In this document: piece after piece, positions 33,665-42,500 of the stretch
Numbering within the stretch: the first letter of the stretch is position 1
Layout: each line of letters starts with the position of its first letter
NCBI GenBank assembly: GCA_012295275.1
Contig: CM022679.1
Location: 4,155,879 to 4,198,378, forward strand
Direction of reading: 5' to 3'
Length of the DNA: 42,500 bases
Origin: Chrysomallon squamiferum
Taxonomy: Eukaryota > Mollusca > Gastropoda > Neomphalida > Peltospiridae
Notes under the pieces: generated by a model
The model's database searches: none
The model's input: the letters and a program-made list of their open reading frames with translations, nothing else
Told to the model about the DNA's origin: nothing
Program-made: the position numbers and the translations under genes

Positions 33665-33990
33665 CCATAAAAAAAGAAATTTAAAAAGAGTTTATACTGA
33701 TTGAGTACTTATCTTGGCGTAAATTGCGAAGAGTTAGGGTTGAGGGAAGAGGGTCATTCTCTCTGCTAGAAGAATGTTATCGCCAGTTGCCCGAGGATGA
33801 TAATACATTAATTCAAAGAGATGATCTCAGCGTAGAGACTGTTAAATGTTTTCAAATAAATACAGAAATAAAGAACTGGAGAAAGCGATAAATAATTACA
33901 GTCAGCAAGCAGATAAGTTGTACTTGAGACTGAAGAAGTGATAAAAATTAAGGTAGCAGTAGCTGCAGTTATGACATAATAGTAGTCGTA
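33665..33990. other. unique sequence, no gene seen
   Basis: No frame, RNA gene or repeat was recognised. Confidence 0.55.
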
Positions 33991-33992
33991 AC

Positions 33993-34105
33993 AGATGTAA
34001 TGATGATAGTAGTAGTAGTAGTCGTAGTAGTGCTAGAAGTATAATTAGTAGTAGTGGTAGAAATAACAACTGTGGTAGTAGTAGTAGTAGCAGTAATAGT
34101 CCAAA
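33993..34105. repeat. degenerate TAG/GTA triplet repeat
   Basis: Runs of four to six TAG units with point changes. Confidence 0.9.
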
Positions 34106-34204
34106 AGAAATATTACGTGTCGTAGCAAAAGATGATATGTTAGAAATGTTTTGTTGGAATCTCTACAAGGAGTTATAAATGTAGGAGAAGAATAAACGAG
34201 TATC

Positions 34205-34335
34205 TGTGTATGTACATATGTCTGTATGTGGATGTATAATGTATGTATGTATGTATTTATATATATGTATGTATGTATGTGTATATGCGTTTAGCGTGTA
34301 TGCACGTAGGGTGTATGTATTTGTGTACATATGTA
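34205..34335. repeat. GTAT/TATG tetranucleotide repeat
   Basis: Imperfect TATG units with GTATGTATGTAT runs at 34240-34257 and 34264-34280. The minus-strand Tyr/Thr/His frame comes from it. Confidence 0.93.
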
Positions 34336-34828
34336 CATATATATTTCTATAAATTCTCATGTACATTTATACGACTTTTAAACCTATCTTCTAGATATTT
34401 ACTATTTTTCATTCATTAAGATTACTATTTGTGTTTGTTCATCTTTTAGTATATCGAGATATATTAAACAAAATTAATTGTTCAGACGTTTTTGTTGTTG
34501 TATTTTTTAACGATTAATTTTCAGTCATAAAATCGTTTGACAATGACGTTAATTGTTTCCTGTATTGAACACAAACGCTGTAATTGTTATGCTGGTCAAT
34601 ATCTTGTTGTGTGTGATTGAACGTCTGCTGTGTGTGAAAACAAATAGCTATTTTTATTATCTCGTGTGGATAGGTTAAGTAAACTGCGCATATTGATTAG
34701 CAACAGAAAACTGAATGTATGACACGAGTATGAAGGCTATTTTGCAGGTGTAGGTATAGAAACAGAAAAAAAAATACATACAGGAAAAAAAAGAAAAGAA
34801 AAGTAGACTGATTTATAATGACCAGAGC
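34336..34828. other. unique AT-rich sequence, no gene seen
   Basis: No frame, RNA gene or repeat was recognised. Confidence 0.55.
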
Positions 34829-34829
34829 T

Positions 34830-34830
<1 letters not shown>

Positions 34831-34868
<38 letters not shown>

Positions 34869-34871
34869 TAT

Positions 34872-34902
<31 letters not shown>

Positions 34903-34933
34903 CCAACAACAACAACAGCAACAACAACAACAA
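34831..34933. repeat. (AAT)n to (AAC)n compound triplet array
   Basis: About 13 AAT units (34831-34870) then about 20 AAC-type units. It yields Ile and Val runs on the minus strand. Confidence 0.97.
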
Positions 34934-34939
34934 GAAAAG

Positions 34940-35810
34940 GTAACGCGTCAAAGGTTGTTTCAAACGTCATTTTACCGGATATTTTTGACGGCCCCGAATC
35001 TGGTAAAAGAAACAATAAATTTTAGTCACAAGTCTAAGACATTCACCTACGTATTTTATTTTTACAGAAATAACAACCAACGTCCTGGTTCTCAACTTTT
35101 CCCACAGCACCAGCATATATACAAGATAACAGCATAACTAGTAATTATTTTTAAAACACCACACGACAAATTTATCGCACAAATTTGGTTAACTGTATTG
35201 CTAACATTAGCACGGGCCGGTTCTGGTAAACACTTTCTCAAGAGATCAATCATTAGCTATATTTATTTTGACTTGGGGTTAAATTACGTTGAGTGCAAGC
35301 CGGATAAGGAAACGTATTGGTAGCAAAAACTAGGTAGACATGTCTTTATTCATTTACACCATGTAATTCGTCTTCAGCAACAATTATTTTCGATGATGGC
35401 CGCAGGAGTCCGAGTGATTCCCTTTCCTGGACTTAAAAACACTCGCTCTAACACACCATCAAACCATAGTCAAGTTGGGAGCGATCACCATAACACACCC
35501 CGCGGATTAGACTAAACAACGCCAAGTGCCGCATGTTTATTCTGAATGTTTCCGTCTCTGTGTGTGTGTGGTTTTTGAGAGGTGGTCATTCTTTTGTGGC
35601 TGTACAAGTCACATCTCTGCATTGATTGGTGCATCTGGAAACAACGCCAACCTCATTGATTTGTCACGGGCTTTTCAATATCGGAATGGAACTTGCTTGT
35701 TGATTATGTAATTAAGAACTCGTTGTTGAGCCTGCAGTTGTCATTCTCCGATGGTATGGAATCTGTTACATCGTTCTCGAGCCAGATTCATTAGTGCACT
35801 GCAGCCAGAC
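34940..35810. other. mostly unique sequence, no gene seen
   Basis: 35200-35810 is less AT-biased. Plus frame 35526-35711 is rich in Cys and Val from a short GT run and is not convincing. Confidence 0.5.
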
Positions 35811-35910
35811 CAGGTTTTAGTTCGATGGTTAGAGCGCTCGCCTTAGGGGGTTGATCGATTGCCGAATCGATATTTTCTGTGCACTCGTTCCCACAACAGC
35901 TGAACAAGTA
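35811..35910 (+). mobile_element. tRNA-derived SINE-like fragment
   Basis: TAGTTCGATGG (35818-35828) matches the RNA polymerase III A box TRGYNNARNGG with one mismatch. It continues as TTAGAGCGCTCGCC, typical of a tRNA D arm and anticodon stem. A B-box-like TGATCGATTGC is at 35852-35862, matching six of nine constrained positions; the A-to-B spacing of 23 bases is shorter than in a normal tRNA. ATCGATT/AATCGAT around GCCG forms a 7-bp palindrome there. There is no full tRNA fold, so this is a tRNA-like SINE head rather than a tRNA gene. The 3' end of the element is not delimited. Confidence 0.4.
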
Positions 35911-35999
35911 TCCATTCATCATGTAGCATGATTTTTCGTGTAATATGAAGAGAAAAATGTAGAAAATATCCACTGAAGAACAGATGTAGACAGTCTAGA

Positions 36000-36262
36000 A
36001 AAATATAAAGAAAATAATTATTTTAGACGTGATAAAAAAGTATCTTTTGAAGTAAAATAATTTTTTTTTTAAAAGTGAGAGATACAGATGTATATTTTAT
36101 AAGAAATACAAAATCATAAACATGTATAATAAAGAAAAATGAACTTTATGACTTGTGGATAAAGTGGAAAAAGATGAAAGCGGTTATTAAGATGGTATAC
36201 AAAACAATAAAACAATAAATAAATAAAAGAAAAAATAAATAAAAAGAAAAAAAGAACTAAAT
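36000..36262. other. A-rich unique sequence with AAAT units, no gene seen
   Basis: AAAT/AAAG-rich at 36210-36255. No supportable gene. Confidence 0.55.
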
Positions 36263-36263
36263 A

Positions 36264-36470
36264 AGACGTAAAGAAAATGAATTATACAAAACGTAAAACA
36301 TTTGTTTTTTTATATAATACATAACATCTGCATTATGTGCAAAACATACAGAACTGTACAAGACGCTTATAATATCTGTATAACGCGTAAACATAAAGAA
36401 CTGTACACGACATAAAGAAAAACATAAATAATATGATTATGTAACAAAAAGAAGTGTACAGAACAATACC
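36264..36470 (+). repeat. degenerate minisatellite, unit about 50 bp
   Basis: ACATACAGAACTGTACAAGAC (36344-36364), ACATAAAGAACTGTACACGAC (36391-36411) and a diverged copy ending GAAGTGTACAGAAC (36444-36464) are spaced 47 and 53 bases apart. A weaker copy begins near 36264. Confidence 0.65.
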
Positions 36471-37095
36471 AGCTTCTCCGTCCTTTCAATTACTTGTTTA
36501 CTTGTTACTGAATAACTTCCAAACACTAAATTATCAAGTTACGTTCCAAAAGTATATCACCCTTTTCACATCGGCTTTAATGCCAACTTAATGACAAGAA
36601 ATGTAATTTAACATCAGTCAAACCTTTCGTCATGTCTCTGTTTTTTTTTTTTTCTGTACGTTATTAAACAAGGATATAACGAATTGCATTCTCACGTGCG
36701 TTGTGAAATACCTCATTCTGAAATATTCCCTAGAGATTTCCTACCAGGAAGAATATTCAATGGAAAGGTTGGTCCATTCAGGTGTAATACGGGCTTTGTT
36801 TAATTTTTTGCCTGTGACGTATTATAACATATGAAATGTTTTCCAGGATTGTAGTAATTCTGAATCACATAGTCTAGTTTCAGATTATCCCCAGTTTTAT
36901 TATTTAAAAATATTACATTTAATATAAATTATATTAGTATCTTAATTAATAATTCATTTACTAATTTGTCGGAAAAAAAGAAGAAGTGTATAACGATATC
37001 ATCAGACTATTTTATTATTATTTCTGTTTATATATATATAGCGTCAGAATAGTTAATAATTAATAGTTAATATAGATTATATTGTGTTATTATAT
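36471..37095. other. unique AT-rich sequence, no gene seen
   Basis: Poly-T at 36641-36653, otherwise unremarkable. Confidence 0.55.
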
Positions 37096-37107
37096 TTAAA
37101 AAAATAA

Positions 37108-37121
37108 AAATTAAATAAATA

Positions 37122-37182
<61 letters not shown>

Positions 37183-37188
37183 TAATAA
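37108..37188. repeat. AAAT and (AAT)n array
   Basis: A few AAAT units followed by about 20 AAT units. A second AAAT run lies at 37264-37294. Confidence 0.97.
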
Positions 37189-37299
37189 TATGATGATTGA
37201 TGCTTCATTTATATTTCCCAAAACATAGAAACAAAAAATAAAAAAAGTTCACATTTTAATCAAAAAATAAAAATAAAAAAATAAATAAATAAATAATCG

Positions 37300-37660
37300 G
37301 CAAAAGTAAAGCGTGTACGAATTAATCTTGACAAGCCATTTTGAGTCATTAATAACCGTTGTCAGATTCTCGGAGTTCCGAATGAAAACTAGAAAAATGA
37401 GCGAGTTCATAATCCACTCACATACTCAGAGGTTTTGTCTAGGATCATCACTGGGGTGTTCTGTTAATATTCTTTTATCAGGGCAAGCAGCAAGGGCAGA
37501 TAAGCGATACGTCATAATGTACACAAAATAATGTCTCCATTAATTAGCGAAACCAATTGAAACAACACGGGCGAAAGCTGCAACATTTCTTAGGTGAATG
37601 CTTGTTATATCTTTCTGTTTGTTTATATACTAAGATACAAATATATTCAAACAAAAATAC
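37300..37660. other. unique sequence, no gene seen
   Basis: The plus frame 37313-37531 (72 codons) is non-repetitive but has no recognised domain. Confidence 0.5.
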
Positions 37661-37845
37661 GTGCACATATATACATACATAGAAACATACATACATACAT
37701 ACATACATACATACATACATACATACACACATATGGATGAGCAGACATAGACAGACAAATATAGATAGATATAGATAGATAGATAGATGGATGGATATAT
37801 AGATAGATATAGATATAGACAGGCAGATAGACAGATAGATAAATG
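37661..37845. repeat. (ACAT)n followed by GATA/GACA array
   Basis: Pure CATA units at 37685-37727, then GACA and GATA units to about 37840. Confidence 0.96.
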
Positions 37846-38129
37846 AAGAGCAGTAGATCATTAACTTCAGATAAAACATTTTTAATCCGAGTCACTGAAT
37901 TTAGACAAACCTGTGACATATTTTATAAATAAGCACATCATTTTACAGCATATTCCCTTCAGGATTAACACACTGACATTTCTTATTCAAACTTTCCTTA
38001 AATAAAATACAACCATGTACTTTTAAATCAGCGGGGATTAATTCGAATTATGTTTATGTTGATATACTTTTCTACAGCACCTGAGCATTCGATCGCCCTC
38101 TTCATGTCAGTGTAAATTTTCTGTTCATT

Positions 38130-38825
38130 TAGAAAACCAGTCACATAAATGTATTGTGTTTTACATCTACAAGTTAGTTAATAACCATCTTTCAGTTACA
38201 TTTACAAATTAGCAACTGAAATATTTTTATCTTACATTTTACAAATTTGCAACTGAAATATTTTTTACTTTACATTTACAAATTTGCAACTGAAATATTT
38301 TTTACTTTACATTTACAAATTTGCAACTGAAATATTTTTTACTTTACATTTACAAATTTGCAACTGAAATATTTTTATCTTACATTTACTAATTTGCAAC
38401 TAAAATATTTTTTCATTTTATCTCTACAAATTAGCAACTGAAATAATTTGTTCTTGTAGTTACAAATTAGAGAAAGAAATATCTTACTCATACCTTTACG
38501 AATCAATAAAAGAAATATCTTTTCTCCTTTGTTCTATATTTACAAACATGACAAAGAAATATTTTAGTCATATACTATTTACAAAGTGGCAACTAATTAT
38601 CTGTTGGGTTACATTTACAAATTAGAAACCAAATGGTGTTTCTCTTACATTTAATCACCAGTTAGAGAAATGTTTTTCTTACTTTCTACGTTTATAAAAC
38701 AATTCAATTACATTAAAAATGTTTTTTTTTTTTTTTTTTTTTTTAAATACACGTAAGAAGTATTTATTATGTTTGCAATCTGTCATAGAAATATTTTTCA
38801 CATTCATTTAGAAACTAGTTCTATA
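38130..38825 (+). repeat. 37-bp minisatellite with homogeneous core and decayed flanks
   Basis: TTTGCAACTGAAATATTTTT recurs with GCAAC at 38212, 38249, 38286, 38323, 38360, 38396 and 38434, spacings of 37, 37, 37, 37, 36 and 38 bases. Each unit reads TTACATTTACAAATTTGC, then AACTGAAATATTTTTTAC. Copies at 38240-38370 are near identical. Before 38194 and after 38445, progressively decayed copies continue (CATTTACAAATTAGAAACC, TTTAGAAACTAG), interrupted by a 23-T tract at 38722-38744. Confidence 0.9.
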
Positions 38826-38919
38826 CTAGTTCTTTGTTGTATCTTTAGTCATAGAATTATAGATCTGCTTTTCATGAAATTAGTTTTCGAACGATTTCTA
38901 AAACAGCACTATACAAAAC

Positions 38920-39242
38920 AAACAATACAAACAACAACAATAAAAAAAAAAGAACAACAACAAAAAACACAACAAAACAACATATAAACAAACAAACGAA
39001 AACTCAAACAAAACAGATAAACAACAGTAAACAAAAAAATACAAAAATACAAAAAAACAACAATAACAACAACAACAACATCAACATAAAATAATAATAA
39101 TAATAAAATATATATAAAAAAATATATATATAAATAAAAAAAAAGAAAGAAAGAAAACAACCAAAGTCTACAAGCCAAGACTGCAATATCAGCAAAAACA
39201 AAAACCACCACCACCACCATCACCACCACCACCACCACCACC

Positions 39243-39287
<45 letters not shown>

Positions 39288-39310
39288 AATAATAATAATA
39301 ATAATAATTT
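38920..39310. repeat. A-rich/CAA block grading into (ACC)n-(AAC)n-(AAT)n
   Basis: CAA- and A-rich sequence to 39110, TA-rich bases, then (ACC)n at 39203-39257, (AAC)n to about 39284 and (AAT)n to 39307. Val, Leu and Phe frames on the minus strand derive from it. Confidence 0.95.
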
Positions 39311-39359
39311 TAATTATAATAATAATAACTGTAAATGCAGTAATTATGGATGGTTCTAA

Positions 39360-39620
39360 CGACGTATTTCCAGGGCTGTTAGCGAGTTCACACAGCGAAC
39401 ATCTTCATTCCCCTCAACCCATCGAGTGACCCGCGCAACAGCTAACTTACGACATGCCATGACTGACACCTCATCACTGACGTGCATCATTTTGACAGCG
39501 GCATTGTGCAGTTCTCGTGTTGTTACTCTTGATTTTACTAAATGCAGTGTCTATCAGGTCTTTTGTCCTCTTCCAAGATGTTACTGGATAGTTAGAACGG
39601 AAGAAAAAAATGTTTGCCCC
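39360..39620. other. G+C-richer unique island, no gene recognised
   Basis: Complex sequence with an open plus frame (39426-39626, GTG-initiated) lacking any recognised motif. Possible non-coding element. Confidence 0.35.
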
Positions 39621-40005
39621 TATTGAAATAGGAAGACAAATCTTGAATAATGTCGACTAATATTTGGTTTAGAAAAATATGTAAATAAATAAATACTAAG
39701 TAAAAATATTAATTGAGATAAAAGAAAATTAAATTAAAAAAATTATGTCTTTATAACTGATATTTCACTCAATATTTCATAAATCTAGAGTTCTGGCAAC
39801 TTTTTGTTTATCAGAATTCCTGGAGACAGGAACCCTCATGTCGTAAGGCTGTTAGAAATTTGTTTTACATCTCTGTGTGGAACGGGAATTAATGTGATAG
39901 GCGAAAAGAAGGAACACTCATCTGTCAAGGTGTCACTGTTCTTTTGATATCTATGTTCATCATCTTTCGATAGGCAAGAACTATATTTAAAATGAGATGA
40001 TCATG
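39621..40005. other. unique AT-rich sequence, no gene seen
   Basis: No frame, RNA gene or repeat was recognised. Confidence 0.55.
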
Positions 40006-40009
40006 ATTC

Positions 40010-40095
40010 AAAAATTTCGAAGAGTAAGATTCAATCCAGCGACCCAACGTATCTCAGGCGAATTATTTCCCAGAGTGAGCTTCTTTAAATATTAT
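40010..40095 (-). mobile_element. possible decayed tRNA-derived SINE fragment
   Basis: On the minus strand AGCTCACTCTGG resembles an A box, and GGGTCGCTGGATTGAATC, about 25 bases further, resembles the T-arm/B-box region of a tRNA-like head. Both are imperfect and the remaining body is not recognisable. Confidence 0.22.
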
Positions 40096-40099
40096 CCTT

Positions 40100-41185
40100 C
40101 AGTCCACAAGATCAACGATTACGTTCAATGGAGGAGAAAGACCCATGAACTCAGGTGAATATATCATTGGAGATGGACCGTTATTGGCTTCGTATATCAT
40201 TCCCTTTGATAGAACAATTTAGAGGAGTTTTCTTCAAGAATTTTGGATTACCTACAGAAATAAAACTTATAACATTTTGTTATCACACTGCAGTCAGTTT
40301 GGGTGAATTTATTATCCGTATTTGTGTAATATTATTATCATTATTACTGCTGAGGTTTGCAAAACAGTTCGTATTTTAATGGTCAAAAATGTGAGACGAA
40401 CACAATTATTGCCTATTTTAACGTATACGAACATGTTTTGACTGTTCTGTAGTGCATATGAACTGATGTCGTAAGTGATGTCCTGCTACTAGAAAGATAT
40501 ATGGATGATTCAAAGTTCGATTTATGAGTGATAAGGCGTAAGATCAGTCATCTTCTGTTCGCCTATTTAAGTACATTTTGTCTCAACCATTAGTGAAAGA
40601 CTTTCACTAAAATTTAATGGTATCATTCCTTTCTTGGTTAGATGCATGTAAACGATTTCTTGATTTTAACTGATACGTGCATCCATCCAAGTTGTGATAT
40701 AGCTTTTTCATTCTTGCAAATGGTCATTATGCAAATCACAATTACATTTGGCACTGAGTAGCCGTTAGAAACACTTCAGTAACACAGTGCATTCCTCGAT
40801 TTTGGAAATTCACCGAATTCATCTGAATTTCCCCAGCAGCTATTTACAGCCGACTTGTTTACACACAGTGTTACTGAACTATAAAATTAAAAATTGACAA
40901 TTTTATCTCCTAGAAACAACAGAACGACCTTGGCAAGGCTATATAATCAAAAATGTCTGAATTTAACTGAACGTTATCATCATACATATATCCCCTTAAT
41001 ATTAACCGTCTGTTTTGTATATCACAATTCACATATACTTAAAAAAAAAAAAAAAAACTGAAAAGATGCGCGGCTGTCTGAGGATCTATTTGGAAATGGA
41101 TAAACTATCTGAATGGTGGTTTGTGATCATGAATATTCATGGCTGTTAAATTCTGTCGCTGTAAAGTGTCTTTGTTGATCCAAGG
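40100..41185. other. unique AT-rich sequence, no gene recognised
   Basis: A plus frame at 40155-40379 has a hydrophobic Leu/Ile C-terminal half and no start ATG at its head. Poly-A of 17 at 41041-41057. Nothing is supportable as a gene. Confidence 0.5.
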
Positions 41186-41187
41186 TA

Positions 41188-41430
41188 TTGCAGATCATGA
41201 CCGCGATGTGTCAAACCATCTTTAATAGGACGAGAGTAAACGTCTCCGTTTGTTTAGTCACCTTTTTTCTGATCATTTGCTTCATCGATTGTTATCAGAA
41301 AAGTTATTTTGGAAAACTCAGTCCTCAAGGAGAAGCGCCGGCTTGTCGAATAAATGTCGTCTTTGTAGCAGAATGGATGCTGGATGGCTGGACAGATGGA
41401 TGGATGTTATTAGTCTGGCTGAATGAATGA
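41188..41430 (+). other. unrecognised open frame after an acceptor-like site
   Basis: GTATTGCAG ends at 41193 and is followed by a frame open to 41430 with ATG at about 41197. The product has one hydrophobic stretch of about 15 residues and ends in Trp/Asp/Gly-rich sequence made by GGAT tetranucleotides. No domain is recognised, so it is probably chance. Confidence 0.12.
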
Positions 41431-41460
41431 ATGAATGAATGAATGAATGAATGAATGAGT
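41391..41460. repeat. GGAT and (GAAT)n tetranucleotide array
   Basis: GATGGATGGATG-type units, then about nine GAAT units (41421-41457). Related GGAT/GAAT units continue imperfectly to 41560. Confidence 0.95.
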
Positions 41461-41980
41461 GTGTGGATGGACTGCTCCTGGGTGGGATAAACGTATTTTG
41501 GGAACGGGTGAATGAAAGGACGGACGGATACATGGATAGATGGATGAATGAACGGAAGGGAAAATCGAAAGAGTTGACTAAAACCTGCGTGGTATTAACC
41601 AGATCAAAAATACTGATTTTCATAAAACAAACACAGAACTGATATTATAACACAAGATAAACAAATAATGAATAGGTTTGTCTTTAATTCGTATTAGAAC
41701 TGTTATTTCCATCCTTTATCATTAACAAAGGTTAGGGACCAGTCAATCGGAAGTTGAATACTTAAAGCTTATTTTACCCATCACTATTTGTACACTGTGA
41801 AAAAAAAAAATCAGTATCCAAAGACATGTTTATGGCCTCGATCCTAATAACATTGATAATTTATTACCAAAAAAGGAAAAAAAAAAAGGAAAAAAGGATA
41901 TTGGTTTGATAAAAAATCTGTCTACTGAGGAAGTTACGTCTGAAGACTGAATTAAACAAAGTGCCGTTAGTTAGTGGGAT

Positions 41981-41987
41981 AAAAAAA

Positions 41988-42021
<34 letters not shown>

Positions 42022-42025
42022 TATC
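41981..42025. repeat. poly(A) followed by (TA)n
   Basis: 25 A then about 10 TA units. Confidence 0.97.
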
Positions 42026-42039
42026 TACTTGTGACATTT

Positions 42040-42500
42040 TCACGAACAAATTACGACGTTATTGCTTAGCGGGTTTTATATCCAGTTAGTGAGAAAATCA
42101 ATACATAGTCAGAAAATAAACTGGTTGAAAAACGGTTTATTGCGATTCAGCCATTTTGAGAGATTATTTTCAGTGTCCCTTGAGAGATTTGGTCTGAAAC
42201 GTTTTGAAAAGCAGAAGCTTCGGTTATTGAGTCGCTGTGAAAATACTTAGTGATTAATTTTGTATTAAATATAATGTCCGTAATCGTAATCACTTACGCA
42301 CAGACGGAGCGGAGATTGTTTGTTTGTTTTCTTTCTTTGTTGTTATTGTTGCCGTTGTTGTTGTTGTTATTTTTATTATTCAGTTTAGCTGGTACTGATT
42401 TGGACGTCCTTAGAATGTTACTGAAAAACCGATGCAAGCAAATAGCAAATGATGAATTAATAACAATAACTATTTTAACATATTAATTACAGCATTTTAC
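42040..42500. other. unique sequence, no gene recognised
   Basis: Two plus frames (42062-42250 and 42250-42486) abut. The second has a poly-Leu stretch from TTG/TTA triplets at 42340-42380. Neither is recognised. Confidence 0.5.

Noticed and set aside
35818-35862. Functional tRNA gene
   Set aside because: A and B boxes are present in degraded form but spacing is short and no complete cloverleaf or acceptor stem can be formed.
38909-39286. Leu/Val/Phe-rich minus-strand frame resembling a membrane protein
   Set aside because: It follows the CAA, ACC and AAC arrays and A-rich stretches exactly.
40155-40379. 74-codon plus frame with a hydrophobic end
   Set aside because: No ATG at its head, a stop immediately upstream, no pyrimidine tract for an acceptor, and AT-rich hydrophobic bias explains the composition.

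Overview
This window looks like non-coding nuclear DNA from an animal, most plausibly a coleoid cephalopod (octopus-type) mollusc. That assignment is an inference from texture: strongly AT-rich sequence, very dense long microsatellites, many homopolymer A/T tracts and tRNA-derived SINE-like sequence. No gene in the window identifies the species. There are no bacterial-type operons, closely packed long reading frames, ribosome binding sites, CRISPR arrays or insertion sequences. I did not recognise a single protein-coding gene with confidence. Most long open frames are translations of microsatellites (poly-Ile, Asn, Leu, Thr/His or Ser/Leu runs).

Layout. From 1 to 6 kb there is AT-rich DNA with a (GA)57 array, one non-repetitive open frame (1925-2254) and a degenerate short-period repeat right behind it (about 2260-2810), followed by tetranucleotide, (AC)n and TA/TG arrays. 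From 6 to 9.2 kb a G+C-richer unique block carries a degenerate hammerhead-like fold, then a diverged tandem repeat and a long perfect inverted repeat. From 9.2 to 15 kb the sequence is mostly unique with triplet and tetranucleotide arrays and one possible SINE relic. From 15 to 24 kb come very long (TC)n, (AC)n, (TA)n and AAT/AAC arrays, interrupted by short unique blocks with two weak candidate exons on the minus strand. From 24 to 34 kb there are the best unique islands: 24.1-24.6, 26.0-26.4 (open on both strands), 27.7-28.05 (promoter-like, ending in a consensus splice donor), 30.96-31.33 (an open frame with splice-acceptor context), 31.3-31.6 and 33.2-33.6 kb (homeodomain-site cluster). 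From 34 to 42.5 kb lie a tRNA-SINE-like fragment, two minisatellites (about 50-bp and 37-bp units), compound ACC/AAC/AAT arrays and AT-rich unique DNA.

How parts work together: no pathway or complex can be read from this window. It is best seen as intergenic or large-intron sequence whose unique islands may be enhancers, a 5' non-coding exon or unrecognised small exons. The strongest direct observations are the repeat structures. Every exon and regulatory call is a low-confidence lead that needs transcript or cross-species alignment. I found no convincing evidence of a new biological system.
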